In this document: piece by piece, positions 28,997-41,196 of the stretch
How the letters are laid out: the number at the start of each line of letters is the position of its first letter
How positions within the stretch are numbered: the stretch's first letter is position 1
From: Verrucosispora sioxanthis
Lineage (GTDB): Bacteria > Actinomycetota > Actinomycetes > Mycobacteriales > Micromonosporaceae
Reading direction: 5' to 3'
Length of the DNA: 64,000 bases
NCBI RefSeq assembly: GCF_010560025.1
Contig: NZ_SAIY01000001.1
Location: 1,035,404-1,099,403, forward strand
Translations under genes and position numbers: made by a program
The notes under the pieces: model-generated
What the model was told of the DNA's origin: nothing
Database searches by the model: none
Seen by the model: only the letters and a program-made list of their open reading frames with translations

Positions 28997-30222
28997 GGGA
29001 GCTCTTGTTGACGCATTCGGCAGCGGACGAGCACCGGCTCGGCAGGTTCCGGCAGCTCTGGGACGAGATCGCCACAATCGGGCGGGACGAGCGCAGCGGC
29101 GGCTACCTGCGGTACGCGCTGACCGAGCCGGAGCTGCGGCTGCGGCAGTGGTTCCGGGCGCAGGCCGCCGAGCGGGCCATGCCGGTGACCGACGACGGCA
29201 ACGGCAACCTGTTCGCCTGGTGGGGCGACCCGGAGGCCGGGGAGGCGATCCTGACCGGCAGCCACTTCGACTCGGTGCCGCACGGTGGGGCGTACGACGG
29301 TCCGCTGGGCATCGTGAGCGCCTTCCTGGCGGTCGACGAGTTGCGTGCGGCGGGTGTCACGCCGGCCCGGCCGGTGGCGGTGGCGGCGTTCGTGGAGGAG
29401 GAGGGCGCCCGGTTCGGCGTACCGTGCCTGGGGTCGCGGCTGCTCACCGGCGCGCTCGACGTCGAGCGGGCGGCCGGGTTGCGTGACACCGGCGGGGTGA
29501 GCTTCGCCGAGGCGTTGGGTGACCGGCCGGCGGGTGCCCGGCCGGAACTGCTCGGCCACTTCGCGGCCTTCGTGGAGTTGCATGTCGAGCAGGGCCGCGC
29601 GCTCGTCGAGCAGGACGCGCCGGTGGCCGTCGCGAGCGCCATCTGGCCGCACGGCCGCTGGCGCTTCGACTTCACCGGCGAGGGCAACCACGCGGGTACG
29701 ACCCGGATGGTCGACCGCCGGGACCCGATGCTGACGTACGCGTTCACGGTGCTCGCCGCCAACAAGGAGGCCCGGCTGCGTGGTGCCCACGCCACCGTCG
29801 GTCGGGTGGCGGTGGAGCCGAACGCCACGAACGCGATTCCGTCCCGGGTGACCGGCTGGCTGGACGCCCGCGCGGCCGAGCCGGAGACGCTGACCGGGAT
29901 GGTGGAGGCCGTGCACGGCAAGGCCACGGAGCGGGCCCGGCGCGACGGTACTCAGGTGACGCTGACCGAGGAGTCGGCGACCCCGCTGGTGGCCTTCGAC
30001 GGCGAATTGGCCGACCGGTTGGCCGGGCTGCTGGCCGCGCCGGTGCTGCCCACCGGGGCGGGGCACGACGCCGGGGTGCTCGCCGCCCACGTACCCACCG
30101 CGATGCTGTTCGTCCGCAACCCGACCGGGGTGTCGCACTCCCCCGCCGAGTCGGCCACCGACGCCGACTGCGCCACCGGGGTGACCGCGCTGGCCCGGGT
30201 GCTTGAGGAGTTGCTCCGATGA
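28993..30222 (+). CDS. M20 amidohydrolase (AllC/HyuC-like), probable formylglutamate hydrolase
   Basis: 409 residues from a GTG overlapping the hutU stop. It belongs to the allantoate amidohydrolase/N-carbamoyl-amino-acid hydrolase group: metal ligands in [17 protein letters not shown] and [10 protein letters not shown], then [28 protein letters not shown] in the lid domain and [12 protein letters not shown]. HutF downstream releases N-formylglutamate, and no HutG deformylase is present, so this enzyme most likely cleaves N-formylglutamate to glutamate and formate. No allantoin genes are near. The family call is firm; the substrate is inference from the operon. Confidence 0.85.
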
Positions 30223-31577
30223 GTGCCACCCGTTGGCTCGCGGAGTACGCCTGGCTGCCCGGGGAGGCCGAACCGACCCCGGACGTGCTGATCGAGACGG
30301 TGCACGACCGGATCACCGGCGTGAAAGCGCTCGCGCCGGACGGCCGGCCCGACGCCGGTGTCGAGGTGCTGGCCGACGCGGTGCGGCTGCCGGGGCTGAC
30401 CCTGCCGGGGCTGGCCAACGCGCACTCGCACGCGTTCCACCGGGCGCTGCGCGGGCGCACCCACGCCGGGCGCGGCGACTTCTGGAGCTGGCGCGACCGG
30501 ATGTACGCGGTCGCCGGTCGCCTCGACCCCGACTCGTACCTGGCGCTGGCCCGGGCGGTCTACGCCGAGATGGCGCTGGCCGGCATCACCTGTGTGGGCG
30601 AGTTCCACTACCTGCATCACGGGCCGGGCTGCAGCCGGTACGCCGATCCGAACGCGATGGGCGCGGCGCTTGTCGAGGCGGCAGCGCAGGCCGGGATCCG
30701 GCTGACCCTGCTGGACACCTGCTACCTGACCGCCTCGGTGGACGGCCGGCCGCTTGTCGGGCCGCAGCAGCGGTTCGGTGACGGCGACGCGCTGCGGTGG
30801 GCGGAACGGCTCGACGCGTTCACTCCCGACGGCGGGCACGTGCGTCTGGGTGCCGCGATCCACTCGGTACGCGCGGTGCCGGCCGAACAGCTCGCCACCG
30901 TCGCCGGTTGGGCGCAGCGGCGTGATGCGCCACTGCACGTGCACCTGTCGGAGCAGCCCGCCGAGAACGACGCCTGCCGGGCGGTGCACGGGTGTACCCC
31001 GACCCGGCTGCTCGCCGACCACGGGGTGCTCGGCCGGGCCACCACGGCGGTGCACGCCACCCATCCGACGAGCGCCGACGTGGGGCTGCTCGGCGACAGC
31101 CGGACCGGGGTCTGCCTCTGCCCCACCACCGAGCGGGATCTGGCCGACGGTATCGGGCCGGCCCGCCGGATGGCCGACGCCGGCATTCCGCTGAGCCTGG
31201 GCAGTGACAGCCACGCCGTGATCGACCCGTTCGAGGAGGCACGCGCCGTCGAACTGGACGAGCGGCTGCGCACCCGAAAGCGGGGCCATTTCACCCCGGC
31301 GGAGCTGTTCACCGCCGCGAGCAGCGCCGGGCACGCCGCGCTGGGCTGGACCGACGCCGGCCGGATCGCCGTCGGTGACCGCGCCGACCTGGTCACGGTG
31401 CGGCTGGACAGCGTACGCACGGCCGGGGTGACCCCGGCTGGCGTCTGGTTCGCGGCGAGCACCGCCGACGTCGTGCAGGTGGTGGTGGACGGTCAGGTGC
31501 TGGTCCGCGACGGTCGGCACGTGCGGGTGGACGTGGCGCGGGAACTGGCCACCGCGATCACGGAGGTCACCTCATGA
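30219..31577 (+). CDS. hutF: Formimidoylglutamate deiminase
   Basis: 452 residues, start overlapping the previous stop. An amidohydrolase-superfamily zinc enzyme: [14 protein letters not shown] carries the first metal ligands, [12 protein letters not shown] the third, VHATHP the fourth and [16 protein letters not shown] the aspartate. The specific features [15 protein letters not shown] and the E/L-rich end agree with HutF, which converts N-formimidoylglutamate to N-formylglutamate and ammonia. This makes the operon the two-step (HutF plus hydrolase) version of histidine degradation rather than the direct HutG formiminoglutamase route. Confidence 0.93.
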   Translation: MSATRWLAEYAWLPGEAEPTPDVLIETVHDRITGVKALAPDGRPDAGVEVLADAVRLPGLTLPGLANAHSHAFHRALRGRTHAGRGDFWSWRDRMYAVAGRLDPDSYLALARAVYAEMALAGITCVGEFHYLHHGPGCSRYADPNAMGAALVEAAAQAGIRLTLLDTCYLTASVDGRPLVGPQQRFGDGDALRWAERLDAFTPDGGHVRLGAAIHSVRAVPAEQLATVAGWAQRRDAPLHVHLSEQPAENDACRAVHGCTPTRLLADHGVLGRATTAVHATHPTSADVGLLGDSRTGVCLCPTTERDLADGIGPARRMADAGIPLSLGSDSHAVIDPFEEARAVELDERLRTRKRGHFTPAELFTAASSAGHAALGWTDAGRIAVGDRADLVTVRLDSVRTAGVTPAGVWFAASTADVVQVVVDGQVLVRDGRHVRVDVARELATAITEVTS

Positions 31578-32776
31578 GCCTGCTGGTGGACAACATCGGT
31601 GAGCTGGTGACGAATGTGCCCGGCGCGGGCGAGGGCGGGCCGCTGGGGATCCGGCGTCGCGCGGCGGTGCTCGTCGAGGAGGGCGAGGTGGCCTGGGTCG
31701 GCCCGGCAGCCGACGCGCCGGCGGCGGACGGGCGGATCGACGCCGCCGGTGCGGCGGTGCTGCCCGGGTTCGTGGACAGCCACGCCCACCTCGTCTTCGC
31801 CGGGGACCGGGCCGCCGAGTTCGCCGCCCGGATGGCCGGCGAGCCGTACACCGGCGGTGGTATCCGCACCACGGTCGGCGCCACCCGGGCCGCCTCCGAC
31901 GGCGAGCTGCGGGCCACCGTGCGCCGGCTGCGCGCGGAGGCGCTGCGCCAGGGCAGCACCACGATCGAGATCAAGAGTGGGTACGGCCTCACCGTCGCCG
32001 ACGAGGCCCGCTCGCTGCGGATCGCCGCCGAGGTCACCGGGGAGACCACCTTCCTCGGCGCGCACGTGGTCCCGGCCGAGTACGCCGACCGCCCCGACGA
32101 GTACGTGGGGCTGGTCTGCGGGCCGATGCTGGCCGCCGCCGCGCCGTACGCCCGCTGGATCGACGTGTTCTGCGAGCGGGGCGCCTTCGACGCCGACCAT
32201 GCCCGCGCGATCCTGACCTGCGGACAGGCGGTCGGCCTGGACGTGCGGGTGCACGCCAACCAGCTCGGCCACGGCCCGGGCGTGCGACTCGGGGTCGAGT
32301 TGGGCGCGGCCAGCGTGGACCACTGCACCCACCTGACCGACGCCGACATCGACGCGCTGGCGTCGACCCGGTTCGACTGCATGTGCCACGAAGGCGGGCA
32401 CACCACGACCGTCGCCACCCTGCTGCCCGGCGCGGAGTTCTCCACCCGGTCGCCCTACCCGGACGCGCGCCGGCTGCTCGACGCCGGCGTCACCGTGGCG
32501 CTGGCCACCGACTGCAACCCCGGCTCGTCGTACACCTCGTCGATGCCGTTCTGCCTCGCGCTGGCCGTCCGCGAGATGGGGATGACGCCGGCGGAGGCGG
32601 TCTGGTCCGCGACCGCCGGTGGCGCGCGGGCGCTGCGCCGCGACGACGTCGGCGTGCTGCGGCCCGGTGCCCGGGCCGACCTGATCATCCTCGACGCACC
32701 GTCCCACCTGCACCTGGCCTACCGGCCCGGGGTGCCTCTCGTCCGCCAGGTTCTGCACAACGGAGTACCGCGATGA
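31574..32776 (+). CDS. hutI: Imidazolonepropionase
   Basis: 400 residues, start overlapping hutF by four bases. Metal-dependent amidohydrolase that opens 4-imidazolone-5-propionate to N-formimidoylglutamate. Signatures: [21 protein letters not shown] (first ligands and substrate contacts), [48 protein letters not shown] and [16 protein letters not shown]. Translation is coupled on both sides. Confidence 0.96.
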   Translation: MSLLVDNIGELVTNVPGAGEGGPLGIRRRAAVLVEEGEVAWVGPAADAPAADGRIDAAGAAVLPGFVDSHAHLVFAGDRAAEFAARMAGEPYTGGGIRTTVGATRAASDGELRATVRRLRAEALRQGSTTIEIKSGYGLTVADEARSLRIAAEVTGETTFLGAHVVPAEYADRPDEYVGLVCGPMLAAAAPYARWIDVFCERGAFDADHARAILTCGQAVGLDVRVHANQLGHGPGVRLGVELGAASVDHCTHLTDADIDALASTRFDCMCHEGGHTTTVATLLPGAEFSTRSPYPDARRLLDAGVTVALATDCNPGSSYTSSMPFCLALAVREMGMTPAEAVWSATAGGARALRRDDVGVLRPGARADLIILDAPSHLHLAYRPGVPLVRQVLHNGVPR

Positions 32777-34308
32777 CCGTCACCGTCCAGCCCACCGGAA
32801 TCACCCCCGCCGACGTGCGCGCCGTGGCGCGTGGCGGTGCCAAGGTGGTCCTCGATCCGGCCACCGTGGACGCGATGGCCACCAGTCGGTCCATCGTGGA
32901 CGGCATCGAGGCCGCGGGTCGTCCCGTGTACGGCGTGTCGACCGGTTTCGGGGCGCTGGCCAACACCTTCGTCGCACCCGAGCGCCGCGCCGAGTTGCAG
33001 CACGCGCTGATCCGGTCACACGCCGCCGGCGTCGGCGCGCCGATGCCCCGGGAGGTGGTACGGGCGATGATGCTGCTGCGGGTCCGCTCGCTGGCGCTCG
33101 GCCGCTCCGGGGTACGGCCGCTGGTTGCCGAGGCCCTGGTGGACCTGCTCAACCACGAGGTCACCCCGTGGGTGCCGGAGCACGGTTCGTTGGGTGCCTC
33201 CGGTGACCTGGCCCCGTTGGCACACTGCGCGCTGGTGCTGCTCGGCGAGGGCTGGGTGCTCGGCCCCGACGGCGGACGGGTGCCCGCCGCCGACGCGCTG
33301 CGCCGGGCCGGCATCGCCCCGGTCGAGCTGGCCGCCAAGGAGGGGCTGGCGCTGATCAACGGCACCGACGGCATGCTCGGCATGCTGCTGCTGGCCATCG
33401 ACGACGCCGCCCACCTGTTCACCATGGCCGACGTCACCGCCGCCCTCGCCATCGAGGCGATGCTCGGCTCGGAACGACCGTTCCTGCCGGAACTGCACGC
33501 CATCCGTCCGCATCCCGGGCAGGGCGTCTCGGCCGCCAACATCCACCGGTTGTTGCAGCAATCGGCGGTGATGGACTCGCACCGCGACGACCTGGCGCAC
33601 GCGGTGCAGGACGCCTACTCGATGCGCTGCGCACCGCAGGTGGCCGGCGCGGCCCGGGACACCCTGGACTTCGTCCGGACTACCGCCGCCCGGGAACTGG
33701 TCTCGGTGGTGGACAACCCGGTGGTGCTGCCCGACGGTCGGGTCGAGTCGACCGGGAACTTCCACGGCGCGCCCCTGGGCTTCGCGGCGGACTTCCTGGC
33801 CATCGCCGCCGCCGAGGTGGGCGCGATCGCCGAGCGGCGGGTGGACCGCCTGCTCGACGTCACCCGGTCCCGGGACCTGCCGGCGTTCCTCTCCCCCGAC
33901 GCCGGGGTCAACTCCGGGCTGATGATCGCGCAGTACACGGCCGCCGGGATCGTCGCCGAGAACCGCCGGCTGGCCGCGCCGGCCTCGGTGGATTCGCTGC
34001 CCACCAGTGGCATGCAGGAGGACCACGTCTCGATGGGCTGGGCGGCGACCAGGAAGCTGCGTACCGTGCTGGACAACCTGACCAGTCTGCTCGCGGTGGA
34101 ACTGCTCGCCGCCGTACGCGGGTTGCAGTTGCGGGCACCGTTGGTTCCGTCACCGGCCGGGCGGGCGGCGATCGCCGCGCTCGGCGGAGCCGTCGGCGAG
34201 CCCGGCCCCGACGTCTTCCTCGCCCCGCTGATGGAGGCCGCCCGCGCCGTGCTGGCCGCCCCCGACCTCCGCACCGCCATCGAGCAGGAGATCGGCCCCC
34301 TCGGCTGA
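32773..34308 (+). CDS. hutH: Histidine ammonia-lyase
   Basis: 511 residues from the ATG at 32773, overlapping hutI. The self-forming MIO cofactor comes from Ala142-Ser143-Gly144 in [15 protein letters not shown], the same numbering as in the well-studied Pseudomonas enzyme. Also seen: [14 protein letters not shown] (catalytic Tyr loop), [23 protein letters not shown] and [15 protein letters not shown]. It removes ammonia from histidine to give urocanate, the first step. Last gene of the operon; a strong hairpin follows. No histidine permease is encoded here. Confidence 0.97.
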   Translation: MTVTVQPTGITPADVRAVARGGAKVVLDPATVDAMATSRSIVDGIEAAGRPVYGVSTGFGALANTFVAPERRAELQHALIRSHAAGVGAPMPREVVRAMMLLRVRSLALGRSGVRPLVAEALVDLLNHEVTPWVPEHGSLGASGDLAPLAHCALVLLGEGWVLGPDGGRVPAADALRRAGIAPVELAAKEGLALINGTDGMLGMLLLAIDDAAHLFTMADVTAALAIEAMLGSERPFLPELHAIRPHPGQGVSAANIHRLLQQSAVMDSHRDDLAHAVQDAYSMRCAPQVAGAARDTLDFVRTTAARELVSVVDNPVVLPDGRVESTGNFHGAPLGFAADFLAIAAAEVGAIAERRVDRLLDVTRSRDLPAFLSPDAGVNSGLMIAQYTAAGIVAENRRLAAPASVDSLPTSGMQEDHVSMGWAATRKLRTVLDNLTSLLAVELLAAVRGLQLRAPLVPSPAGRAAIAALGGAVGEPGPDVFLAPLMEAARAVLAAPDLRTAIEQEIGPLG

Positions 34309-34357
34309 GGCCGGGTGATGGCGCACGAGACGCCGCAACTCGTGCCTTCAACCGCCC

Positions 34358-34397
34358 CGGATACCGCGACATACCGCAACTCGTGTCGCGGTATCCG
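34358..34397. terminator. Bidirectional hairpin between hutH and rdgB
   Basis: A perfect 14-base inverted repeat (CGGATACCGCGACA / TGTCGCGGTATCCG) with a 12-base loop, between the hutH stop and the convergent rdgB stop, three bases from the latter. The loop contains CCGCAACTCGTG, which also occurs once at 34333-34344, so the stretch may belong to a repeat family. Confidence 0.7.
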
Positions 34398-34400
34398 CGC

Positions 34401-35006
34401 TCAGAGCACCTTGGCGACCAGCGCGGCCAGCTCGCGCAGCGCCTTGCCACGGTGGCTGATCGCGTCCTTCTCCTGCGGGGTCAACTCGGCGTTCGTGCGG
34501 TCCTGGCCGTCGCCGAGGAAGATCGGGTCGTAGCCGAATCCGCCGTCGCCGCGCGGAGCACGCAGCAGGCGGCCCGCCTGCCGGCCGTCGACCAGGTGTT
34601 CCTTGCCACCGGGCAGCACCAGCGCGACGGTGCAGATGAAGGAGGCGCCCCGCTGCTCGTCCGGCACGTCGCCGATCTGGTCGAGCACGAGTTGGAGGTT
34701 GGCCTGGTCGTCACCGTGCCGCCCGGCCCAGCGGGCGCTGAACACCCCCGGCATCCCGTTGAGCGCGTCGACGGCCAGCCCGGAGTCGTCGGCGATCGTC
34801 GGCAGCCCGGTCCGCCGGCAGCCCTCCCGGGCCTTGATCAGCGCGTTCTCGCCGAAGGTCAGCCCGGTCTCCGGCAGCTCCGGGTACGCCTCGACATCGT
34901 CGAGCCCGATCAGCGCCACCCGGTGCGCGCCCAGCGCCCCGTCCAGGATGCGCTGCAACTCGATCAGCTTCTTGCGGTTGCGGGTGGCGAGCAGCACCTT
35001 GTTCAT
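34401..35006 (-). CDS. rdgB: Non-canonical purine NTP pyrophosphatase (ITPase)
   Basis: 201 residues, usual length. Ham1/RdgB motifs: [17 protein letters not shown] at the start, [38 protein letters not shown] with the metal and substrate residues, [13 protein letters not shown] and ISHRGKAL. It clears dITP and XTP from the nucleotide pool. Its ATG overlaps the rph stop by four bases, a pairing seen in many actinomycetes. Confidence 0.95.
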   Translation of the reverse strand: MNKVLLATRNRKKLIELQRILDGALGAHRVALIGLDDVEAYPELPETGLTFGENALIKAREGCRRTGLPTIADDSGLAVDALNGMPGVFSARWAGRHGDDQANLQLVLDQIGDVPDEQRGASFICTVALVLPGGKEHLVDGRQAGRLLRAPRGDGGFGYDPIFLGDGQDRTNAELTPQEKDAISHRGKALRELAALVAKVL

Positions 35007-35731
35007 GGGAGTAGAGCCTTCCGCTGGGCTTCGGCCAGGTCCAGGCAGCCGACCACGGCCAGGTCGAGCAGGGCGTCGAGCTGGTCGCGGGCGAAGACAC
35101 CGGCCTCGCCGGTGCCCTGCACCTCGACGAAGTCGCCGGTGCCGGTGCAGATCACGTTCATGTCGACCTCGGCGGCCACGTCCTCGTCATAGCACAGGTC
35201 CAGGCGCGGCTCACCGGCGACCACACCGACGCTCACCGCCGCTACCGACCGGTGCATCACCTTCTCCGGCTGACCGCTCAGGGCCTTGCGGGCGGCGAGC
35301 CAGTTCACCGCGTCGTACAGCGCCACGTAGGCACCGGTGATCGCGGCGGTCCGGGTGCCGCCGTCGGCCTGCAGCACGTCGCAGTCGAGCACGATCGAGT
35401 TCTCACCGAGCGCCTTGAGGTCGATCGCGGCGCGCAGGCTCCGGCCGATCAGCCGGGAGATCTCGTGGGTACGCCCACCCACCCGGCCCTTGACGCTCTC
35501 CCGGTCGGATCGGGTGTTCGTGGCCCGGGGCAGCATCGCGTACTCCGCGGTCACCCAGCCCAGCCCGGAGCCACGGCGCCAGCGCGGCACCCCCTCGGTG
35601 ACGCTCGCGGTGCAGAGCACCCGGGTGCCGCCGAACTCCACGAGCACCGAGCCCTCGGGATGGGTGCTCCAACCGCGGGTCAGGGTCACCGGTCGAAGTT
35701 GGTCGGGTCGCCGCCCGTCAGGTCGCGCCAT
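35003..35731 (-). CDS. rph: Ribonuclease PH
   Basis: 242 residues. Phosphate-dependent 3'-exonuclease that trims tRNA precursors. Signatures: [91 protein letters not shown]. Upstream of and coupled to rdgB. Confidence 0.96.
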   Translation of the reverse strand: MARPDGRRPDQLRPVTLTRGWSTHPEGSVLVEFGGTRVLCTASVTEGVPRWRRGSGLGWVTAEYAMLPRATNTRSDRESVKGRVGGRTHEISRLIGRSLRAAIDLKALGENSIVLDCDVLQADGGTRTAAITGAYVALYDAVNWLAARKALSGQPEKVMHRSVAAVSVGVVAGEPRLDLCYDEDVAAEVDMNVICTGTGDFVEVQGTGEAGVFARDQLDALLDLAVVGCLDLAEAQRKALLP

Positions 35732-35802
35732 CCCTGCACCCTATGTGGTCCACCGATCGGACCCTCCCCGGGTGTCGGCCGCCCTCCGTCCCAGCCCCGG
35801 AA

Positions 35803-37008
35803 TCAGCGGTCGGCGTGGGCGCCGTGCGCGCGGAGGAACCCGGCGACCGCCGCCGGCCAGCCGAACCGCTCCGCCCGGTGCCGGGCGGCGGCCCGCCGGG
35901 CGGCCTCGGGGCGCGACAGCAGCTGGTCGACGGCCGCGGCGAACGTCGCCGGGGTGCCGTCGGCGGCGATGCCGCCCGGACCGACCACCTCGGGCAACGC
36001 GCTGGCCGCGTTCACCACCACCGGGGTACCGCAGGCCAACGCCTCCAGCCCGGCCAGACCGAAGGTCTCCACCGGGCCCGGGGCCAGGACCACGTCGGCG
36101 CTGGCCAGCACCGCCGCGAGGGCACGACGGTCGGGCAGGAAGCCGGTGAAGGTGACGGGGAGACCGGCCGCGCGGCGTTGCAGCGCGGTGCGACGCGGGC
36201 CGTCGCCGACCATCACCAGCACCGCCGGCACACCGGACCGGCGCAGCTGCGCCACCGCGTCGACGGCCAGTTCGGGCCGCTTCTCCACCGACAGCCGCGC
36301 GCAGTGCACCAGCAGCACCTCGCCCGGGCCCGCGTACCGGTCCCGGACCGCCGGGTCGGCGCGGCCGGGGTGGAAGGTGTCCAGGTCGACGCCGAGTGGT
36401 ACCAGGTCGACGTGGGGCACGCCGATGCGGGCGAACTCCTCGGCCGCCCATCGGGTGGTGCAGACGATCCGGTCGTACCGGCGGGCCGTGTCGGCGTTCA
36501 GCCGGTCGGCGATCCGCCGGCCCAGCGGGCCGGGTAAGCCCCAGGCGGTCAGCAGGCCGGTGAGCGACTCGTGCGAGACCATCACCGACGGCACGCAGTT
36601 CTCCCGCGCCCAGTCGCCGGTCCAGCGCAGCGTCGCGCGGTCGGACACCTCCAGCCGGTCGGGTGCGAGCGTGGTCAGCAACCGCGCGAGCCGGCGACGG
36701 GCGGTCAGCAGCCGGTAGCCGCCACTGTGCGGCAGCGGTGGTCCGGCGAGGGTGACCACTCGGCCCCACGGATGTCGTTCGTCGTCGTCACGGCGGCCGG
36801 GCACCACGAGCACGGGGTCGTGCCCGGCCGCCCGGTAACCCTCGCCCAGCTGCTGCAACGCGGTGCGTAGCCCGCCGGAGGTGCCGGTGACGAAGCTGGC
36901 CAGCCGGACGATCCGCAGCGCGCCGCCGGGGGTGCCCGCGACCTGGGTCGTGGTGGTGGCGCCGGTGCTCCTGGTCGTGCTGGTGTCCTCCGGGTGGTTG
37001 CCGGTCAC
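35803..37008 (-). CDS. Family 4 glycosyltransferase
   Basis: 401 residues. After a Thr-rich 30-residue start: IVRLASFVTGTSGGLRTAL (acceptor-side loop), VMVSHESLTGLL, the GT4 core VHCARLSVEKRPELAVDA, VGDGPRRTALQ, TFTGFLPDRRALAAVLASAD and APGPVETFGLAGLEALACG with the E-x7-E donor site. It resembles actinobacterial mannosyltransferases of lipoglycan synthesis. Its start is overlapped by the stop of the second GT4 gene, so they act as a pair. These two genes sit inside an otherwise conserved rph-MBL-cysM block. Confidence 0.85.
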   Translation of the reverse strand: MTGNHPEDTSTTRSTGATTTTQVAGTPGGALRIVRLASFVTGTSGGLRTALQQLGEGYRAAGHDPVLVVPGRRDDDERHPWGRVVTLAGPPLPHSGGYRLLTARRRLARLLTTLAPDRLEVSDRATLRWTGDWARENCVPSVMVSHESLTGLLTAWGLPGPLGRRIADRLNADTARRYDRIVCTTRWAAEEFARIGVPHVDLVPLGVDLDTFHPGRADPAVRDRYAGPGEVLLVHCARLSVEKRPELAVDAVAQLRRSGVPAVLVMVGDGPRRTALQRRAAGLPVTFTGFLPDRRALAAVLASADVVLAPGPVETFGLAGLEALACGTPVVVNAASALPEVVGPGGIAADGTPATFAAAVDQLLSRPEAARRAAARHRAERFGWPAAVAGFLRAHGAHADR

Positions 37009-38147
37009 GACGCCGCCGGCAGGTCGACGGCGATGCTGGCGCGGGCGGCCCGGTAGTGCCCGACGAGTTCGTCGCCGACCGCCGCCCAGCTGCGTCCGCT
37101 CACCTGGGCGCGCGCCGCGCTGCCGTACGCCTGCCGGCGGGCCCCGTCGGCGGCCAGCCCCGCGACCGTCTCGGCGATCGCCGCGTCGTCCCCGGGCGGC
37201 ACCAGTTCGCCGGTCTGCCCCGGGGTGACCAGGTCGACCGGCCCGCCACTGGCCGGCGCGACCACCGGCACCCCGCTGGCCAGCGCCTCCTGGATGGTCT
37301 GGCCGAAGGTCTCGTGCGGCCCGGTGTGCACGAACAGGTCGAGGCTGGCGTAGAGGCGGGCCAGCGCCTCGCCGTGCTGGACGCCGAGGAACCGCACGCC
37401 GGGCAGGTCCCGTTCGAGCTGGCGGCGGGCCGGGCCGTCACCGGCGACCACGACCCGGACGCCCGGCAGTCGGGCGGTGGCGGCGAGCAGGTCGACCCGC
37501 TTCTCCGGGGCGAGCCGTCCCACGTAACCGACCAGCAGTTCCCCGTGGGGGGCGAGGGTCCGGCGCAGACTCTGGCAACGCTTGTCCGGGTGGAAGCGCT
37601 CCGCGTCGACGCCCCGACGCCACAGCCAGATCCGCTGCACGCCGTGCGCGGCGAGGTTCTCGGCGGCCCGGGTGGAGGGGGCCAGGGTACGGCGGGCCGA
37701 GTTGTGGATCTCCCGCAGCCGCCGCCAGGCCGCGGCCTCGCCCCACCCGACCCGGTATGCCCGGGCGTACGCGGCGACGTCGGTCTGGTAGACGGCGACG
37801 GTGGGCAGCCCGTGCCGGGCGGCCAGCGTCGCCGCCCGGGCGCCGAGGATGAACGGACTGGCCAGGTGCACCACGTCGGGCGAGTGCTCCAGCAGCACTC
37901 CGGCCAGCCGGTTGTTCGTCGGCACGCCGAGCCGGAAGCCCTGGTAGCGCGGCAACGGCACGCTCGGGATGCGGACCACCGGGTACGGGTACCGGTCGGT
38001 GTCGCGGCGCCGCGTTCCCGGCGGGGCGGGTGCGATCACCAACGGCTCGTGGCCGCGGGCGACGAGGTGCTCGGCGGCCCGCACGACCGAGTGGGCGACT
38101 CCGTTGACGTCGGGCGGGAACGACTCGGTCACGATGGCGATCCGCAT
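37005..38147 (-). CDS. Family 4 glycosyltransferase (MgtA-like)
   Basis: 380 residues. MRIAIVTESFPPDVNGVAHSV is close to the start of GDP-mannose-dependent MgtA enzymes, which add mannose to glycolipid anchors. Core motifs: VHLASPFILGARA, LPTVAVYQTDVAAYAR, LWRRGVDAERFHPDK, VGYVGRLAPEKRVDLL, FLGVQHGEALARLYASLD, HTGPHETFGQTIQEALASGVP. A glycolipid or lipomannan-like product is plausible but unproven. Overlaps the downstream GT4 gene by four bases. Confidence 0.85.
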   Translation of the reverse strand: MRIAIVTESFPPDVNGVAHSVVRAAEHLVARGHEPLVIAPAPPGTRRRDTDRYPYPVVRIPSVPLPRYQGFRLGVPTNNRLAGVLLEHSPDVVHLASPFILGARAATLAARHGLPTVAVYQTDVAAYARAYRVGWGEAAAWRRLREIHNSARRTLAPSTRAAENLAAHGVQRIWLWRRGVDAERFHPDKRCQSLRRTLAPHGELLVGYVGRLAPEKRVDLLAATARLPGVRVVVAGDGPARRQLERDLPGVRFLGVQHGEALARLYASLDLFVHTGPHETFGQTIQEALASGVPVVAPASGGPVDLVTPGQTGELVPPGDDAAIAETVAGLAADGARRQAYGSAARAQVSGRSWAAVGDELVGHYRAARASIAVDLPAAS

Positions 38148-38236
38148 GTCTTCACCGTCGTGGTGGCAGCGAAGGTCCAGGAGACGTCCAATTGACCACC
38201 CGGCGAACAGTGCGGCACGAACCCGCGCCCGGCGGG

Positions 38237-38983
38237 TCAGACCTCGTAGCAGGCGCCGGGACGGACCACTTCCAACGGGCCGGCGTACGCGGCGGAGGCG
38301 GCCGCCACGGTGAGCGCCTCACTGCCCCAGGCGGGGACCAGGTGGGTCAGCAGCAGCCGCCCGACGTTGGCCTTGGCGGCCGCCTCGCCCGCCTCACCGC
38401 CGGTGAGGTGCAGGTCCGGCGGGTTGTCGACGCCGTCGAGATAGCTGGCCTCGCAGAGAAAGACGTCGGCGTTCTGGGCCAGGCGCAGCAGCGCCTCGCA
38501 GGGGGCGGTGTCCGAGGAGTAGCAGAGCACCCGGCCGGCGTGCTCCAGGCGTACGCCGTAGGTCTCCACCGGGTGCAGCACCCGGTCGACGGTGACGGTG
38601 AACGGGCCGATCGGGAAGGTGCCGGGTTGCAACGCGTAGAACTGGTAGACGTCCTCGACGGTGCTGTCCTCCTGCCCGTACGCGGTGGCGAGCCGGTCCG
38701 GGGCGCCGGCCGGCGCGTAGACCGGCAACGGCGGGTACGGCCCGTCCGGGGCGTACCGCCGCACCACCACGTAGGTGGCGGCGTCGAGGATGTGGTCGCA
38801 GTGCAGGTGGGTCAGCAGGATGGCGTCCGGGGCGTGCAGCCCGGCATAGCGTTGCAGAGTGGACAGTGAGCCCGAGCCGAAGTCGACCAGGAGCCGGAAG
38901 TCCTCGGCCTCGACCAGGTAGGCCGAGCAGGGGGACTCGGGTCCGGGGAAGCTGCCCGCACAGCCCAGGACGGTCAGTCGCAT
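38237..38983 (-). CDS. Metallo-beta-lactamase-fold phosphodiesterase (Rv1339-like)
   Basis: 248 residues. The zinc motif is His59-Leu-His61-Cys-Asp63-His64 (LTHLHCDHI), followed by YSSDTAPCEALL and LTHLVPAW carrying the later ligands. Overall it matches the RNase Z-like group that includes M. tuberculosis Rv1339, reported to hydrolyse cAMP. The neighbour order (rph on one side, cysM on the other) is also that of Rv1339. Catalytic type is well supported; the physiological substrate is by analogy. Confidence 0.85.
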   Translation of the reverse strand: MRLTVLGCAGSFPGPESPCSAYLVEAEDFRLLVDFGSGSLSTLQRYAGLHAPDAILLTHLHCDHILDAATYVVVRRYAPDGPYPPLPVYAPAGAPDRLATAYGQEDSTVEDVYQFYALQPGTFPIGPFTVTVDRVLHPVETYGVRLEHAGRVLCYSSDTAPCEALLRLAQNADVFLCEASYLDGVDNPPDLHLTGGEAGEAAAKANVGRLLLTHLVPAWGSEALTVAAASAAYAGPLEVVRPGACYEV

Positions 38984-39193
38984 CGAGTTGTCTCGCTGTC
39001 ACGGTAGGTAGTGAACGTGCCGGCCGCCGCTCCGGCGGTGATCACTACCGACGCGTACGCCACGCTGCGCAGCCTACGCCCGCGCGTGCAAGGGCAAGAA
39101 TGATCTGCTGGAAGTTGTCATCAACGTGACACCGGTTTCGCCCGTCCGATCGACCACCCGTCACCGAAGTGGTCGGTTCGGGTGGACCGACGC

Positions 39194-39230
39194 GACGAGG
39201 GCCACCGGCGCGATGCCGGTGGCCCTCGTC
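39194..39230 (-). terminator. Strong hairpin terminator after cysM
   Basis: A perfect 16-base stem (GACGAGGGCCACCGGC with its complement) and a five-base loop, 21 bases past the cysM stop on the minus strand. The rest of the 268-base gap between the MBL gene and cysM (38984-39251) shows no coding sequence that I could support. Confidence 0.75.
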
Positions 39231-39251
39231 ACATGTCGATCGCGCCGCAGG

Positions 39252-40587
<1,336 letters not shown>

Positions 40588-40653
40588 GGTGTCGTACTCC
40601 TCGATCGGGTAGGTGCTCGGTGACGGGAAGGGGCGTGCGGGGGCTGAGGGTGG

Positions 40654-41142
40654 TCAGCGGCCCGAACACTCGTAGTCGACCGTCGCCGGGCTCTGCCCGA
40701 ACATGTATGACTGCACGGCGTGTGGATCCACGCCGGCGTCGAGGATCCGCACCGGCTCCTCGGTCACCACGCCGTCCACGATGCGGAAGGAGCGGATCTC
40801 CTCCGTGTCGGGCTCGCGCGTGGAGACGAGGAGATAGTGGGCGTCGGGCTCACCGGCGAAGGAGATGTCCGTCCGTGACGGGTACGCCTCGGTGGCGGTG
40901 TGCGAGTGGTAGATGACCACCGGCTCCTCGTCCCGGTCGTCCATCTCACGCCACACCCGCAGGTGCTCCATCGAGTCGAACTCGTAGAAGGTCATCGACC
41001 GGGCGGCGTTCTCCATGGGGATGTGCCGGGTCGGCGTGTCACTGCCGACGGGACCGGCGACCACACCGCAGGCCTCGTCGGGGTGATCCCGACGGGCGTG
41101 GGCGACGATCGCGTCGACGATCGACCGGTCGATGCTCAGCAC
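40654..41142 (-). CDS. mec: JAMM metallopeptidase Mec, releases cysteine from CysO
   Basis: 162 residues from a GTG. The zinc site is complete: Glu23 in PDEACG, then His79-Ser-His81, Ser89 and Asp92 in HSHTATEAYPSRTD, the HxH-x7-S-x2-D pattern of JAMM peptidases. Mec cuts the CysO-cysteine adduct to free cysteine and recycle CysO. It is 66 bases before cysO on the same strand. The usual activating enzyme (MoeZ-like) is not in the window. Confidence 0.93.
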   Translation of the reverse strand: MLSIDRSIVDAIVAHARRDHPDEACGVVAGPVGSDTPTRHIPMENAARSMTFYEFDSMEHLRVWREMDDRDEEPVVIYHSHTATEAYPSRTDISFAGEPDAHYLLVSTREPDTEEIRSFRIVDGVVTEEPVRILDAGVDPHAVQSYMFGQSPATVDYECSGR

Positions 41143-41196
41143 GCCGCCAAGGGTAGCGCCCGACTACGGCCGACCGCGAGGCGGCGCCGGTCACAG

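Noticed and set aside
38984..39251. Search for murI or rhomboid genes expected from the Mycobacterium order
   Set aside because: The 268-base gap is too short and shows no coding pattern, only a terminator.
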